From Pseudomonas borbori (GTDB lineage Bacteria > Pseudomonadota > Gammaproteobacteria > Pseudomonadales > Pseudomonadaceae), in NCBI RefSeq assembly GCF_900115555.1, contig NZ_FOWX01000001.1, forward strand, positions 32,962 to 96,961: a DNA stretch of 64,000 nt, given 5' to 3'. This document shows positions 52,185 through 62,388 of this stretch, one piece after another. The notes under the pieces are model-generated. The model saw nothing but the letters and a program-made list of their open reading frames with translations. It searched no databases and was not told the origin of the DNA. Positions within the stretch are counted from its first letter, which is position 1. Every line of letters starts with the position of its first letter. Position numbers and translations under genes: made by a program.

Positions 52185-52263
52185 GAAAGTTGTGAAAAAA
52201 TCGCTTGCCTGCTGCGACCGCCGTCGGGCGGCTGCAACTGCGTTCGGTTTTTTCACAGCCTCT
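52185..52263. repeat. MITE-like element, internally deleted copy (B)
   Basis: The left end (AAAGTTGTGAAAAAATCG) and right end (CGGTTTTTTCACAGCCTCT) match copy A at 9411-9589, and the inner TGCGACCGCCGTCGGGCGGC is shared, but about 100 bp of the interior is missing. It lies about 100 bp upstream of the norC micro-gene, possibly inside the nor promoter region. Confidence 0.7.
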
Positions 52264-52769
52264 GAGTTCAGAGAGTGGCCAATAGGTAATGGGGGTATTC
52301 ACGATCTCACCCGTATCCGCCTGTCTCAGGGCCATGATCGGATGTCATGAAATTAAGTAAGGATGAAGGTAGTTAAGCTTTACGTAACTGTCCACAAACG
52401 TGGTGGGATCGCCACTTAATGGCATGTTCACTTTTATGGGAAAGATTGAAATAACCTTGTCCGGCGTAAGTGATTTTAATAAATATGCATGCCTCCTGAA
52501 TTCATAGAATAAGCGGCGCGTCCTTCATCAGTCCTGCCTGGATTCAGCAAATGACTTGGCAATACATACCGGAGCAAACCGGCATCCTTGATGCGGAGTA
52601 AATTGCTGCACGTAGCAGCTCTGGCGGCATCGATGATGATCCCGGTCAAGGTTCGTTGCCTGCTGAGCGGCTGTGATGGGCCGCGATTCAGGCGGGCGAA
52701 TATCCTGTGTTTAGCTCAGGTGTCGGCCTAACGTAATGCCTCAACTCCATGATCGATTCGAGGTTCGCC
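52264..52769. other. AT-richer intergenic region upstream of norC and the acyl-CoA dehydrogenase gene
   Basis: About 500 bp without a credible gene, lower in GC than its surroundings around 52340-52520. A box ATGATCCCGGTCAA at 52636-52649 differs from TTGAY-N4-RTCAA by one base and is 121 bp upstream of the acyl-CoA dehydrogenase ATG. No perfect ANR/DNR box, NorR triplet or sigma-54 promoter for norC could be found by eye between here and 52084. Confidence 0.4.
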
Positions 52770-54020
52770 ATGCACTTTGCCTACAGCCCCCGCACCGAAG
52801 CGCTGCGTCAGCAGCTGCGCCATTTTATGGATGAGCATGTGGTGCCGCGCATCGGCGCCTGGCACCAAGCCGTTGGCGCCGGCCAGTTTCCGGTGCCGTT
52901 CATGACCGATCTCAAGGCGCTGGCGCGCAGTGAGGGGTTGTGGAACCTGTTTCTCCCGGCGCTGGGCGCGGACGAGCCGGGCACCCGCCTGAGCAATCTG
53001 GAGTACGCACCGCTGGCGGAGATCATGGGTCGCGTGTCCTGGGCCTCCGAGGTGTTCAACTGCAACGCGCCGGACACTGGCAACATGGAGCTGCTGCACC
53101 TGTTCGCCACCCCGCAGCAGCGTGCGCGCTGGCTGCTGCCGCTGCTCGATGGCGAGATGCGTTCGGCCTTCGCCATGACCGAGCCGGACGTACCGTCCTC
53201 GGATGCCAGCAACATCCAGACCCTGATCCGCCGCGAAGGCGATGAGTATGTTATCAACGGCCGCAAGTGGTTCATCACCAACGCCTCGCACCCCGACTGC
53301 AAGCTGCTGATCGTCATGGGCAAGACCGACCCGGATGCGGATGCCCACCAGCAGCAGAGCATGCTCCTGGTGCCGTTCGATACGCCCGGCGTCGAGCTGT
53401 TGCGCAATATTCCGGTGATGAATCACATCGCCCCGGAAGGCCACAGCGAGCTGCTGCTGCGCAATGTGCGGGTGCCGGCGAGCAACCTGTTGGGCGAGGA
53501 GGGGGCGGGCTTCATGATGGCCCAGGCGCGCCTTGGCCCCGGACGCGTGCATCACTGCATGCGCTCGATCGGCATGGCCGAGCTGGCCCTGGAGCTGATG
53601 GTCGAGCGTTGCCAGGAGCGCAAGGCGTTCGGCAAGTACCTGCATCAGTACGCCAACATCGGTGACTGGATTGCCGAGTCGCGTATCGAGATAGAGCAGG
53701 CACGCCTGCTGGTGCTCAAGACCGCCTGGATGATCGACGAGGTAGGCGCCAAGGCGGCGCGCAAGGAAATCGCCATGATTAAGGCACTGGTGCCGGGCAT
53801 GCACACCCGCGTGGTCGACCGCGCCATGCAGGTCTACGGCGCCATGGGGTTGACTCCCGATACGCCGCTGGCGGACATGTGGACCACTGGTCGCGCCTTG
53901 CGCTTCGCCGATGGTCCGGATCAGGTGCATCTGCGCAGCATCGCGCGCCTGGAGCTCAAGGCCAGTGCAATTACGCGCGGGGCCACTGCGGTCTATTTGA
54001 CTCCATTCGGCAAAGACTGA
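52770..54020 (+). CDS. Acyl-CoA dehydrogenase family flavoprotein
   Basis: The 416-residue product has the acyl-CoA dehydrogenase fold: FAMTEPDVPSSDASNIQTLI (FAD/substrate loop), GRKWFITNASHPDCKLLIVM, GPGRVHHCMRSIGMAELALE and the C-terminal MQVYGAMGLTPDTPLADMWT. It probably oxidises a fatty or branched acyl-CoA. CGAGG precedes the ATG at 52770; an ATG 21 nt earlier overlaps it. It sits between nor and nos with no evident pathway link, flanked on both sides by MITE-like copies B and C, which suggests insertion or rearrangement. Confidence 0.88.
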   Translation: MHFAYSPRTEALRQQLRHFMDEHVVPRIGAWHQAVGAGQFPVPFMTDLKALARSEGLWNLFLPALGADEPGTRLSNLEYAPLAEIMGRVSWASEVFNCNAPDTGNMELLHLFATPQQRARWLLPLLDGEMRSAFAMTEPDVPSSDASNIQTLIRREGDEYVINGRKWFITNASHPDCKLLIVMGKTDPDADAHQQQSMLLVPFDTPGVELLRNIPVMNHIAPEGHSELLLRNVRVPASNLLGEEGAGFMMAQARLGPGRVHHCMRSIGMAELALELMVERCQERKAFGKYLHQYANIGDWIAESRIEIEQARLLVLKTAWMIDEVGAKAARKEIAMIKALVPGMHTRVVDRAMQVYGAMGLTPDTPLADMWTTGRALRFADGPDQVHLRSIARLELKASAITRGATAVYLTPFGKD

Positions 54021-54048
54021 GGATCGTGCTGACGCAGCAAGGTTTTTG

Positions 54049-54105
54049 AGCGCCTGGTGCGCTCGTCCGACGAAGCCCTCGCGACGGCCTTCGGTTTTTC
54101 ACAAT
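54049..54105. repeat. MITE-like element, right-half copy (C)
   Basis: GCGCCTGGTGCGCTCGTCCG then CGAAGCCCTCGCGACGGCCT and TCGGTTTTTCACAATC matches the right half of copy A (9528-9585) with several changes. The left end is missing. It lies directly after the acyl-CoA dehydrogenase gene. Confidence 0.6.
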
Positions 54106-54238
54106 CGCATGAAAGGCTGCCGCGGGTGGAGTAGGCTGGTCGGAATGGGCAGTATTTCGTTCGCGGCAAGTGCGGCGAAATGAGCTACTTTCAGGGCAGT
54201 TTCCCTCTTTGCGGCAGATTGCCGCACTGGGGTGTAGC

Positions 54239-54252
54239 TTGACTTGTGTCAA
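54239..54252. promoter_or_regulatory. ANR/DNR box of nosR
   Basis: TTGACTTGTGTCAA is a perfect match. Its centre plus 41.5 places the transcript start near 54287, with TACCAT at 54275-54280 in the -10 position. That start excludes the upstream in-frame ATG at 54279 and supports translation of nosR from 54315. Confidence 0.85.
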
Positions 54253-54314
54253 TCGAGATAGGGGGCGGGCTAAGTACCATGCAGGCATATTCATTGTCGG
54301 CTTTATATAACCCC

Positions 54315-56504
54315 ATGAAGATCAATCGGTTTTTTGCGTACAGTCATCTGTGTTCATGGAAAAATGCGTGCTTGTTTTTGCTGATTCTGGCCTGTACGAC
54401 GCTTCAGGGTGTGCAGGCCAAGAGTTACGGCGACATCGAGCAAGAGCGCATCGATCAGGTTTTCCCCGGCGGGATTAGCGTGTCAGAAGCGCAGGGGGAG
54501 TTTAAAGTGCGCACCCTGTCGAGTGGCGACGAGGTGCTCGGCTATGTATTCCAGAGCCTCGATGTGATCGATATTCCGGCCTATTCCGGTAAGCCGATCA
54601 ACATGCAGGTGATTCTCGACACTGACGGTGTAATTCGGGACGCCTATGTGCTCGAACACCACGAACCGATCCTGCTGATCGGTATTCCCGAAGCGAAACT
54701 GCACGCCTTCAACGCCAAGTACCAGGGCATCAAGGTCAGTCAGCGGGTAGTGGTCGGCCGTTCCGGCGATCCCGATGCGGTGACGGTCGATGCGGTCACC
54801 GGCGCCACCGTCACGGTCATGGTGGTCAACGAGGTGGTGATGCGCGCCGCCCACGAGGTGGCTGTGTCGCTCGGTTTGATCGAGAGCGATGCCGGTCTGG
54901 CGCAGAAACCGGCCACTGTGCGCGAAGATGTCTACCAGCCCGCCGACTGGGCCCAGCTCACCGGTAACGGCGCCATTCGCCGCCTGCACCTGACCCGTGG
55001 TCAGGTCGATGAGGCGTTCAAGGGCACCGAGGCCGAAGGGGTGGAAGCCGCGTCGCCCGAGCAAGTCGACGATACCTTTATCGATCTCTACACCGCCCAC
55101 CTGAACGCGCCGACCATCGGTCGTAACCTGCTGGGCGACAACCAGTATCGCTTCCTGATGGAGGAGCTAAAACCCGGCGAACAGGCGATTGCCGTGCTGG
55201 GCAGTGGCGATTACTCCTACAAGGGTTCGGGCTATGTGCGCGGTGGCATTTTCGACCGGGTGCAGTTGCGCCAATTCGGCGACAGCATCAGCTTCCGCGA
55301 TATGGACCACCAGCGCCTGTCCGACGTGTACGCCGTCGGTATGCCCGAGTTCGATGAAATGTCGATTTTCATCATTCGCGCCCAATCCAAGTTCGACCCT
55401 GGCTCGCCCTGGTCGCTGGAGCTGCTGGTGCGGCGCCAGACCGGACCTACCAGCGGTATGTTCAGCAGTTTCGAACTCGGCTATCAAATGCCCGAGGAAT
55501 ACCTCGAGCGGCCATTACCGACCGCAGCGGAACTGGCCGCCATCGACGAGGCCAATCGGCCGCTGTGGCTGAACATCTGGTACCAGAAAACTTTCCAGAT
55601 CGGCGTGATCGGCGTGGCGCTGCTGCTGCTCACGGTGATCCTGTTCCTTCAGGACAAGTTCACCAAGCGCCCGCATTTTCTCCACTGGTTGCGCCGTGGC
55701 TACCTGATCTTCACCGTGGTGTTCATCGGCTGGTATGCCCTGGGTCAGTTGTCGGTGGTCAACGTGCTGACCTTCGTGCACGCCCTGGTGCAGGAGTTCC
55801 GTTGGGAGCTGTTCCTCACCGACCCGATCATCTTCATCCTCTGGACCTTCACCGCCGCCAGCATCCTGCTCTGGGGCCGCGGTGTGTTCTGCGGCTGGCT
55901 GTGCCCGTTCGGCGCCCTGCAAGAGCTGATCAACGAGGCCGCGCGCAAGCTGAAGATTCCTCAGTATGAGTTGCCCTTCGCGGTGCATGAGCGGCTGTGG
56001 GCGATCAAGTACATCATCCTCCTGCTGCTGTTTGGCATCTCCCTGGAGTCGTTGGCCACTGCCGAGCGCTTCGCCGAGGTGGAACCGTTCAAAACCGCCA
56101 TCACTCTGAAGTTCGACCGCCAGTGGTGGTTCGTGCTCTACGCGGTGATTCTCCTGGTGATCAATATCTTTACCCGCAAGGTGTATTGCCGTTACGTCTG
56201 CCCGTTGGGGGCGGCGCTGGCCATCCCTACCAAGTTGCGTTTGTTCGACTGGCTGAAACGGCGCAAAGAGTGCGGCAGTCCGTGTCAACTGTGTGCCAAG
56301 GAGTGCGAAATCCAGGCAATCCACCCGGACGGTCACATCAATGCCAACGAGTGCCACTACTGCCTCGATTGCCAGATGACCTACCACAACGACGACAAGT
56401 GCCCGCCGCTGATCCTCAAACAAAAGAAACGCAGCAAAAAGGCTCCTGTCAGCGCCGAATTGATACCGGTAGTGCAGGTAGTAGCCCCTGCGCGAGTCCT
56501 ATAA
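54315..56504 (+). CDS. nosR: NosR, flavin/Fe-S electron donor and regulator for N2O reductase
   Basis: The 729-residue polytopic protein has a signal segment (CLFLLILACTTLQGVQA, about 19-35), a periplasmic FMN-binding domain with covalent-flavin motif TGATVT (162-167), then several membrane helices (about 420-640) with cytoplasmic CGWLCPFGALQ and CRYVCPLGAA motifs. A C-terminal double 4Fe-4S ferredoxin follows (CGSPCQLCAKEC and CHYCLDCQMTYHNDDKC). It delivers electrons for NosZ and supports nosZ expression. The start is chosen from the ANR/DNR box geometry; the ribosome-binding site is weak. Confidence 0.94.
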   Translation: MKINRFFAYSHLCSWKNACLFLLILACTTLQGVQAKSYGDIEQERIDQVFPGGISVSEAQGEFKVRTLSSGDEVLGYVFQSLDVIDIPAYSGKPINMQVILDTDGVIRDAYVLEHHEPILLIGIPEAKLHAFNAKYQGIKVSQRVVVGRSGDPDAVTVDAVTGATVTVMVVNEVVMRAAHEVAVSLGLIESDAGLAQKPATVREDVYQPADWAQLTGNGAIRRLHLTRGQVDEAFKGTEAEGVEAASPEQVDDTFIDLYTAHLNAPTIGRNLLGDNQYRFLMEELKPGEQAIAVLGSGDYSYKGSGYVRGGIFDRVQLRQFGDSISFRDMDHQRLSDVYAVGMPEFDEMSIFIIRAQSKFDPGSPWSLELLVRRQTGPTSGMFSSFELGYQMPEEYLERPLPTAAELAAIDEANRPLWLNIWYQKTFQIGVIGVALLLLTVILFLQDKFTKRPHFLHWLRRGYLIFTVVFIGWYALGQLSVVNVLTFVHALVQEFRWELFLTDPIIFILWTFTAASILLWGRGVFCGWLCPFGALQELINEAARKLKIPQYELPFAVHERLWAIKYIILLLLFGISLESLATAERFAEVEPFKTAITLKFDRQWWFVLYAVILLVINIFTRKVYCRYVCPLGAALAIPTKLRLFDWLKRRKECGSPCQLCAKECEIQAIHPDGHINANECHYCLDCQMTYHNDDKCPPLILKQKKRSKKAPVSAELIPVVQVVAPARVL

Positions 56505-56548
56505 CAGCGTAAGAGCAATAGTGTTTGTCTAGTCAAGGAGCAGGACCC

Positions 56549-58492
56549 ATGAGTGATAAAGAACTGAAGAACAAGCCAGCAGTCGATGGCAAGCAGCAGG
56601 AGCAAATGCTGGAGAAGTCCGGCTTGAGCCGCCGCGGCTTCCTCGGTGCCAGCGCCATGACAGGTGCGGCGCTGGTCGGCGCGACAGCCTTGGGCAGCGC
56701 GGTAATGACCCGCGAATCCTGGGCAGCGGCGGCCAAGGAGGCCAAGCAGAAGTACCACGTCGCCCCTGGCGAACTGGACGACTACATCGGTTTCTGGAGC
56801 GGCGGTCACCAGGGTGAAGTACGTGTGCTGGGCATTCCGTCGATGCGCGAGCTGATGCGCATCCCGGTGTTCAACGTCGACTCCGCCACCGGCTGGGGCC
56901 TGACTAACGAAAGCCGCGCCATCATGGGTGACAGCGTCAAGTTCCTCAACGGCGACTGCCACCACCCGCACATCTCCATGGTTGACGGCAAGTACGACGG
57001 CAAGTACGTATTCATCAACGACAAGGCCAACACCCGGGTCGCACGTATCCGTCTGGATATCATGAAATGCGACAAGATGCTGACCGTGCCGAACTGCCAG
57101 TCCATCCACGGCCTGCGCCTGCAGAAGGTGCCGTACACCAAGTATGTGTACGCCAACGCCGAGTTCGTCATCCCCCATCCCAACGATGGCAAGATCTTCG
57201 ATCTGCAGGATGAGAACAGCTACACCATGTACAACGTCATCGACGCCGAAACGATGGAGATGGCCTACCAGATCATCGTCGACGGCAACCTCGACAACAC
57301 CGACGCCGACTACACCGGCCGCTTCACCGCGGCCACCTGCTACAACTCGGAGAAGGCCTACGACCTCGGCGGCATGATGCGCAACGAGCGCGACTGGGTC
57401 GTGGTGTTCGACATGCAGGCGGCGGAAAAGGCGGTCAAGGCCGGCAAGTTCATCACCCTGGGCGACTCCAAGGTGCCGGTGCTCGATGGCCGCAAGAAGG
57501 GCGACAAGGACAGCGAATTCACCCGCTACATTCCGGTGCCGAAGAACCCGCACGGCCTCAACACTTCGTCCGACGGCAAGTATTTCATCGCCAACGGCAA
57601 GCTGTCGCCGACCGTGTCGATGATCGAGATCGCCAAACTGCCCGACCTGTTCGCCGGCAAGCTGAAGGATCCACGCGACGCCATCGTCGCCGAGCCTGAG
57701 CTGGGCCTCGGCCCGCTGCACACCACCTTCGACGGTCGCGGCAACGCTTACACCACGCTGTTCATCGACAGCCAGGTGGTCAAGTGGAACATGGCCGACG
57801 CCGTGCGCGCCTACAAGGGCGAGAAGGTCGACTACATCAAGCAGAAGCTGGACGTGCAGTACCAGCCGGGTCATATCCACGCCTCGCTGTGTGAAACCAA
57901 CGAAGCCGATGGCAAGTGGCTGGTTGCCCTGTGCAAGTTCTCCAAGGACCGCTTCCTGCAGGTTGGCCCACTGCATCCGGAGAACGATCAGTTGATCGAC
58001 ATCTCCGGCGATGAGATGAAGCTGGTGCACGACGGCCCGACCTTCGCCGAACCGCATGATTGCACCATGGCCCGTCGTGACCAGGTCAAGACCAAGAAGA
58101 TCTGGGATCGCAACGATCCGTTCTTCGCCGGTACCACGGCCATGGCGAAAAAGGATGGCATCAACCTGGAGACCGACAACAAGGTCATCCGCGACGGCAA
58201 CAAGGTTCGGGTGTACATGACCTCCATGGCGCCGTCGTACGGTGTGCAGGAGTTCACCGTCAAGCAGGGCGATGAAGTTACCGTGACCATCACCAACATC
58301 GACCAGATCGAAGACGTGTCCCACGGTTTCGTCATGGTCAACCATGGTGCGAGCATGGAAATCAGCCCGCAGCAGACCTCGTCGATCACCTTCATCGCCG
58401 ACAAGCCGGGCCTGCACTGGTACTACTGCAGCTGGTTCTGCCATGCCCTGCACATGGAAATGGTCGGCCGCATGATGGTCGAACCGGTATAA
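56549..58492 (+). CDS. nosZ: Nitrous-oxide reductase NosZ (clade I, Tat-exported)
   Basis: The 647-residue product has a twin-arginine signal with SRRGFLGASAM (Arg28-Arg29), typical of clade I NosZ. A beta-propeller follows with CuZ histidines (DCHHPHISM; FAEPHDCTMARRD; QPGHIHASL), then a C-terminal cupredoxin with the CuA site WYYCSWFCHALHMEMVGRM. It reduces N2O to N2 in the periplasm. AAGGAG precedes the ATG, 44 nt after nosR, with no separate ANR box in the gap. A strong hairpin follows the stop. Confidence 0.96.
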   Translation: MSDKELKNKPAVDGKQQEQMLEKSGLSRRGFLGASAMTGAALVGATALGSAVMTRESWAAAAKEAKQKYHVAPGELDDYIGFWSGGHQGEVRVLGIPSMRELMRIPVFNVDSATGWGLTNESRAIMGDSVKFLNGDCHHPHISMVDGKYDGKYVFINDKANTRVARIRLDIMKCDKMLTVPNCQSIHGLRLQKVPYTKYVYANAEFVIPHPNDGKIFDLQDENSYTMYNVIDAETMEMAYQIIVDGNLDNTDADYTGRFTAATCYNSEKAYDLGGMMRNERDWVVVFDMQAAEKAVKAGKFITLGDSKVPVLDGRKKGDKDSEFTRYIPVPKNPHGLNTSSDGKYFIANGKLSPTVSMIEIAKLPDLFAGKLKDPRDAIVAEPELGLGPLHTTFDGRGNAYTTLFIDSQVVKWNMADAVRAYKGEKVDYIKQKLDVQYQPGHIHASLCETNEADGKWLVALCKFSKDRFLQVGPLHPENDQLIDISGDEMKLVHDGPTFAEPHDCTMARRDQVKTKKIWDRNDPFFAGTTAMAKKDGINLETDNKVIRDGNKVRVYMTSMAPSYGVQEFTVKQGDEVTVTITNIDQIEDVSHGFVMVNHGASMEISPQQTSSITFIADKPGLHWYYCSWFCHALHMEMVGRMMVEPV

Positions 58493-58502
58493 AGGCGTAG
58501 CC

Positions 58503-58564
58503 CCGTAGCCTGATGCAATCCGCGAAGGCTCTTGTAAAGCTCGCGGATTGCATCCAGGCTACGG
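58503..58564 (+). repeat. Near-perfect hairpin between nosZ and nosD (palindrome family copy 4)
   Basis: CCGTAGCCTGATGCAATCCG plus CGA (58503-58525) pairs with TCGCGGATTGCATCCAGGCT plus ACGG (58541-58564), one bulged base, loop about 15 nt. No U-tract follows. It may protect the nosZ 3' end and lower nosDFY expression, or cause partial termination. Confidence 0.8.
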
Positions 58565-58615
58565 ACCCCATTTATTTCTCCAGCCCTGTACGGCTCGAGG
58601 AACAAGGTAAACGCA

Positions 58616-59923
58616 GTGCTCAGACCCCAGGCAATTGCTTCGCTTCGCGCCAGTGCGCTGTGGCTGTTGCTCATTTTCTTCGGCGTGGCCCAGGCGGCGG
58701 CGCAATCCATCACCTCGCTACCGCTGCAGGCCGAGGGCGACAATCGCTGGCGGCTGCCTGCCGGCGACTATCAGGGTTCGTTCAGCGTCGATCAGCCGAT
58801 GCACATCCGCTGCGAGCCAGGCGCCGTCTTGCACGGGCAAGGCCAGGGTAACGGTCTGCTTATCAGCGCGCCCGAGGTGACCATCGAGGGCTGCACGTTG
58901 CTCGATTGGGGGCGGGACATGACCGCCATGAACGCCGCGGTGTTCATCCAGCCCGGCGCGCGCGGCGCGGTGATCAAGGACAACCGCCTGCAAGGCCCGG
59001 GCTTCGGCATCTGGGTCGACGGCGCGGCGGATGTCAGCCTGCTCGGCAACAGCATCCAGGGCGATCCGAGTATCCGCTCCCAGGATCGCGGCAATGGCAT
59101 CCACCTGTATGCGGTGCGCGGTGCCAAGGTCGTCGGCAACCAGGTGCGCGATGCCCGCGACGGTATCTACATCGATACCTCGAACGGTAACCTGCTCGAG
59201 GACAACACCCTGGAAGACCTGCGTTACGGCGTGCACTACATGTTCTCCAACGACAACCAGGTGTTCGCCAACACCACCCGCCGCACCCGCACCGGCTATG
59301 CGTTGATGCAGAGCCGCAAACTGACGGTGATCGGCAATCGCTCCGAACAGGACGAGAACTACGGCATCCTGATGAACTACATCACCTATTCGACCGTGCG
59401 CGACAATTTTGTCAGCGACGTGCGCAGTGGCTCGACCGGCGACAGCATGATCTCCGGTGCCGAAGGCAAGGCGCTGTTCATCTACAATTCGCTGTTCAAC
59501 AGCATCGAGCACAACCACTTCGAACGCAGCGCCCTGGGTATCCACCTGACCGCGGGTTCCGAGGACAACCGCATCGCTGGCAACGCCTTCGTCGGCAATC
59601 GCCAGCAGGTCAAGTACGTCGCCAGCCGCACCCAGGAATGGTCGCTGGAGGGGCGCGGCAACTACTGGAGCGACTACCTGGGTTGGGATCGTAATGACGA
59701 TGGCCTGGGCGATGTCGCCTACGAACCCAACGACAACGTCGACCGGCTGCTGTGGCTGTACCCGCAGGTGCGTCTATTGATGAACAGTCCGGGCATCGAA
59801 TTGCTGCGCTGGGTGCAGCGTGCCTTTCCGGTAATGAAGTCTCCCGGAGTGCAGGACAGCCACCCGCTGATGCGCTTGCCCACCACCGATCTGCTGCCAA
59901 CCCGCCAGGAGCCAACGCCATGA
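58616..59923 (+). CDS. nosD: NosD, periplasmic CuZ maturation protein
   Basis: The 435-residue product has a signal peptide ([17 protein letters not shown]) and a right-handed beta-helix of carbohydrate-binding/NosD repeats ([38 protein letters not shown]). NosD acts with the NosFY ABC transporter in delivering sulfur or copper for the CuZ centre. The start is GTG preceded by AAGGTAAACGCA. It ends in an ATGA overlap with nosF. Confidence 0.93.
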   Translation: MLRPQAIASLRASALWLLLIFFGVAQAAAQSITSLPLQAEGDNRWRLPAGDYQGSFSVDQPMHIRCEPGAVLHGQGQGNGLLISAPEVTIEGCTLLDWGRDMTAMNAAVFIQPGARGAVIKDNRLQGPGFGIWVDGAADVSLLGNSIQGDPSIRSQDRGNGIHLYAVRGAKVVGNQVRDARDGIYIDTSNGNLLEDNTLEDLRYGVHYMFSNDNQVFANTTRRTRTGYALMQSRKLTVIGNRSEQDENYGILMNYITYSTVRDNFVSDVRSGSTGDSMISGAEGKALFIYNSLFNSIEHNHFERSALGIHLTAGSEDNRIAGNAFVGNRQQVKYVASRTQEWSLEGRGNYWSDYLGWDRNDDGLGDVAYEPNDNVDRLLWLYPQVRLLMNSPGIELLRWVQRAFPVMKSPGVQDSHPLMRLPTTDLLPTRQEPTP

Positions 59924-60846
59924 ATGCCGTCGAGATAGAGGGCGTCAGCCAGCACTACGGCAACCTGACCGTGCTGCACGACCTGCATCTGAGCCTGGGC
60001 GAGGGCGAGGTACTGGGTCTGTTCGGCCACAACGGCGCCGGCAAGACCACCACCATGAAGCTGATTCTTGGCCTGTTGCAGGCCAGTCACGGCCGGGTGC
60101 AAGTGCTCGGGCGCACGCCCAGCGATCCCCATGTGCGCCAGCAACTCGGCTACCTGCCGGAGAACGTCACCTTCTATGCACAGCTCAGCGGCCGCGAAAC
60201 CCTGCGCCATTTCGCCCGCCTCAAGGGCGCACCGATGAACCAGGTGGGCGAGTTGCTGGAGCAGGTCGGCCTGGCCGCAGCCATGGATCGACGGGTCAAG
60301 ACCTATTCCAAGGGCATGCGCCAGCGTCTCGGTCTGGCCCAGGCACTGCTCGGCGTGCCACGCCTGTTGCTGCTCGACGAACCCACGGTCGGTCTCGACC
60401 CCATCGCCACCCAGGATCTTTACCAACTGGTCGACCGCCTGCGTCAGCAGGGCACCAGCATCATTCTCTGCTCCCACGTGCTGCCGGGGGTCGAGGCGCA
60501 TATCAACCGCGCGGCGATCCTCGCCCATGGTCGCCTGCAGGCGGTCGGCAGCCTGGCCAGCCTGCGCGCAGATGCCGGCCTGCCGGCGGTGATCCGCGCC
60601 AGTGGGCTGAAACAGAGCGCGCAGTTGTTGCAGCGCTGGCACGCCGACGGGCATCAAGCCCGCTCGGTCGGCGTCGATGGCGTCGAAGTGGTCGCGATCA
60701 ACGGCCACAAGCTCGGCCTGCTGCGCCAGTTGCTCGGCGAAGGGGGAGCCCAGGACATCGATATCCACCAGCCGTCGCTGGAGGATTTGTATCGCCACTA
60801 CATGACCCACGCTCAGGGTGCTCAAGCAGAGGAGGGTGTGGCATGA
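59920..60846 (+). CDS. nosF: NosF, ABC transporter ATPase
   Basis: The 308-residue ATPase has Walker [13 protein letters not shown] (about 36-47), ABC signature [13 protein letters not shown] and Walker [14 protein letters not shown]. It powers the NosDFY complex needed for CuZ assembly. Its ATG overlaps nosD and its stop overlaps nosY, both by 4 nt, so nosDFY is one translational unit. Confidence 0.95.
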   Translation: MNAVEIEGVSQHYGNLTVLHDLHLSLGEGEVLGLFGHNGAGKTTTMKLILGLLQASHGRVQVLGRTPSDPHVRQQLGYLPENVTFYAQLSGRETLRHFARLKGAPMNQVGELLEQVGLAAAMDRRVKTYSKGMRQRLGLAQALLGVPRLLLLDEPTVGLDPIATQDLYQLVDRLRQQGTSIILCSHVLPGVEAHINRAAILAHGRLQAVGSLASLRADAGLPAVIRASGLKQSAQLLQRWHADGHQARSVGVDGVEVVAINGHKLGLLRQLLGEGGAQDIDIHQPSLEDLYRHYMTHAQGAQAEEGVA

Positions 60847-61673
60847 ACCAGGTCTGGAATATCGCCCGCAAGGAACTCAGCGACGGCCTGCGCAACCGCT
60901 GGCTGCTCGCCATCAGCCTGCTGTTCGCGGTGTTGGCGGTGGGTATCGCCTGGCTCGGCGCTGCGGCGTCCGGGCAGCTGGGCTTCACTTCGATCCCGGC
61001 GACCATCGCCAGCCTGGCCAGTCTGGCCACCTTCCTGGTGCCGCTGATCGCGCTGTTGCTGGCCTACGACGCCATAGTCGGCGAGGACGAGGGCGGCACC
61101 CTGATGCTGTTGCTGACCTATCCCCTGGGGCGTGGCCAGTTGCTGCTGGGCAAGTTCGTCGGCCATGGCCTGATCCTGGCGCTGGCCACCCTGATCGGAT
61201 TCGGCTGCGCCGGCCTGGCCATTGCCGTGTTGGTCGAGGATATCGAACTGGGTCTGCTGGGCTGGGCGTTCGGCCGCTTCATGCTGTCGAGCACGCTGCT
61301 CGGTTGGGTGTTCCTGGCCATGGCCTATGTGCTGAGCAGCAAGGTTAGTGAAAAATCCAGCGCCGCCGGGCTGGCCCTGGGCGTGTGGTTCCTCTTCGTG
61401 CTGGTGTTCGACCTGGCCCTGCTGGCGCTGCTGGTGCTGAGTCAGGGCAAGTTCAGCCCAGATCTGCTGCCCTGGTTGCTGCTGCTCAACCCGGCCGATG
61501 TCTATCGCTTGATCAATCTGTCCGGTTTCGAGGGTAGCGGCAATGCTGCCGGTGTCATGGCCCTGGGCGGCGACCTGCCCGTTGACGGCATGCTGCTATG
61601 GTCGTGCCTGTTGCTGTGGGTTGGCGTGCCCTTGGTGTTGGCCTATTGGGTGTTTCTGCGCCGCCCGACCTGA
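60843..61673 (+). CDS. nosY: NosY, ABC transporter permease
   Basis: The 276-residue, six-helix permease of the NosY/ABC-2 type contains [20 protein letters not shown] at the N-terminus and [20 protein letters not shown]. It forms the membrane part of NosDFY. The gene overlaps nosF by 4 nt and is followed by an 87-nt gap before nosL. Confidence 0.94.
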   Translation: MNQVWNIARKELSDGLRNRWLLAISLLFAVLAVGIAWLGAAASGQLGFTSIPATIASLASLATFLVPLIALLLAYDAIVGEDEGGTLMLLLTYPLGRGQLLLGKFVGHGLILALATLIGFGCAGLAIAVLVEDIELGLLGWAFGRFMLSSTLLGWVFLAMAYVLSSKVSEKSSAAGLALGVWFLFVLVFDLALLALLVLSQGKFSPDLLPWLLLLNPADVYRLINLSGFEGSGNAAGVMALGGDLPVDGMLLWSCLLLWVGVPLVLAYWVFLRRPT

Positions 61674-61760
61674 TGTTCTGAGCGTTGCTGGGGTCGGGCC
61701 GCGTAGGTCGGGGCGCGCGGGTCAACAATCCAAGCTGTGTTTTACAAGTAACGAGGTTCA

Positions 61761-62306
61761 ATGATGGAAAACCTGTTCAAAAATACTACGCGAACCCTGC
61801 TGGCGCTATTGCTGGGGTTGGGGTTGCTGGCCTGCAGCGAGCCCGAAACCGAACAGAAAAGCCTCACCCCTGTGGCCTTTCACGACAGCGATGAGTGTCA
61901 TGTCTGCGGCATGATCATCACCGACTTCCCCGGACCCAAGGGTCAGGCCGTGGGCAAGGGCGAGGTGAAGAAGTTCTGTTCCGCCGCGGAGATGCTCGGC
62001 TGGTGGTTGCAGCCGGAAAACCGCATTGGCGATGCCAGGCTCTACGTGCATGACATGGGTCGCAGCGATTGGGCTGCGCCCGACGATAGTCACCTGATCG
62101 ATGCTACCCAGGCGTTCTACGTGGTCGACCTCGCCGGCAGCGGCCTGACCGGTGCGATGGGCGCAGTGCTGGCTCCCTTTGCCGATGAGCAGGCCGCGCG
62201 GCAACTGGCTGCCATCCACGGCGCCCGGGTGCTGGCTTTCGCCGAGATCGATCAGGCGGTTCTGCAACAAGCGGCGGCCATGCAGCATGGCCAGGCCCAT
62301 CACTGA
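61761..62306 (+). CDS. nosL: NosL, copper-binding lipoprotein
   Basis: The 181-residue product has a lipoprotein signal ending in the lipobox GLLACSEP (Cys about 25) and the NosL copper motif DECHVCGMIITDFPGPKGQA. NosL brings Cu(I) to apo-NosZ for CuZ assembly. ACGAGG precedes the double ATG. It follows nosY by 87 nt and precedes tatE by 82 nt. Confidence 0.95.
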   Translation: MMENLFKNTTRTLLALLLGLGLLACSEPETEQKSLTPVAFHDSDECHVCGMIITDFPGPKGQAVGKGEVKKFCSAAEMLGWWLQPENRIGDARLYVHDMGRSDWAAPDDSHLIDATQAFYVVDLAGSGLTGAMGAVLAPFADEQAARQLAAIHGARVLAFAEIDQAVLQQAAAMQHGQAHH

Positions 62307-62388
62307 GAGGGTGTTTACAAATTACTGTGCACGGACGCGCATGGCTTCAACCGGTATTTGATTTCGCTCGTTAAACAAGGAGTACTCC

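Noticed and set aside
56381..58453. 690-codon minus-strand open frame antisense to nosZ
   Set aside because: It is a shadow frame of nosZ; its Val/Asp/His-rich composition is typical of antisense translation of GC-rich genes.
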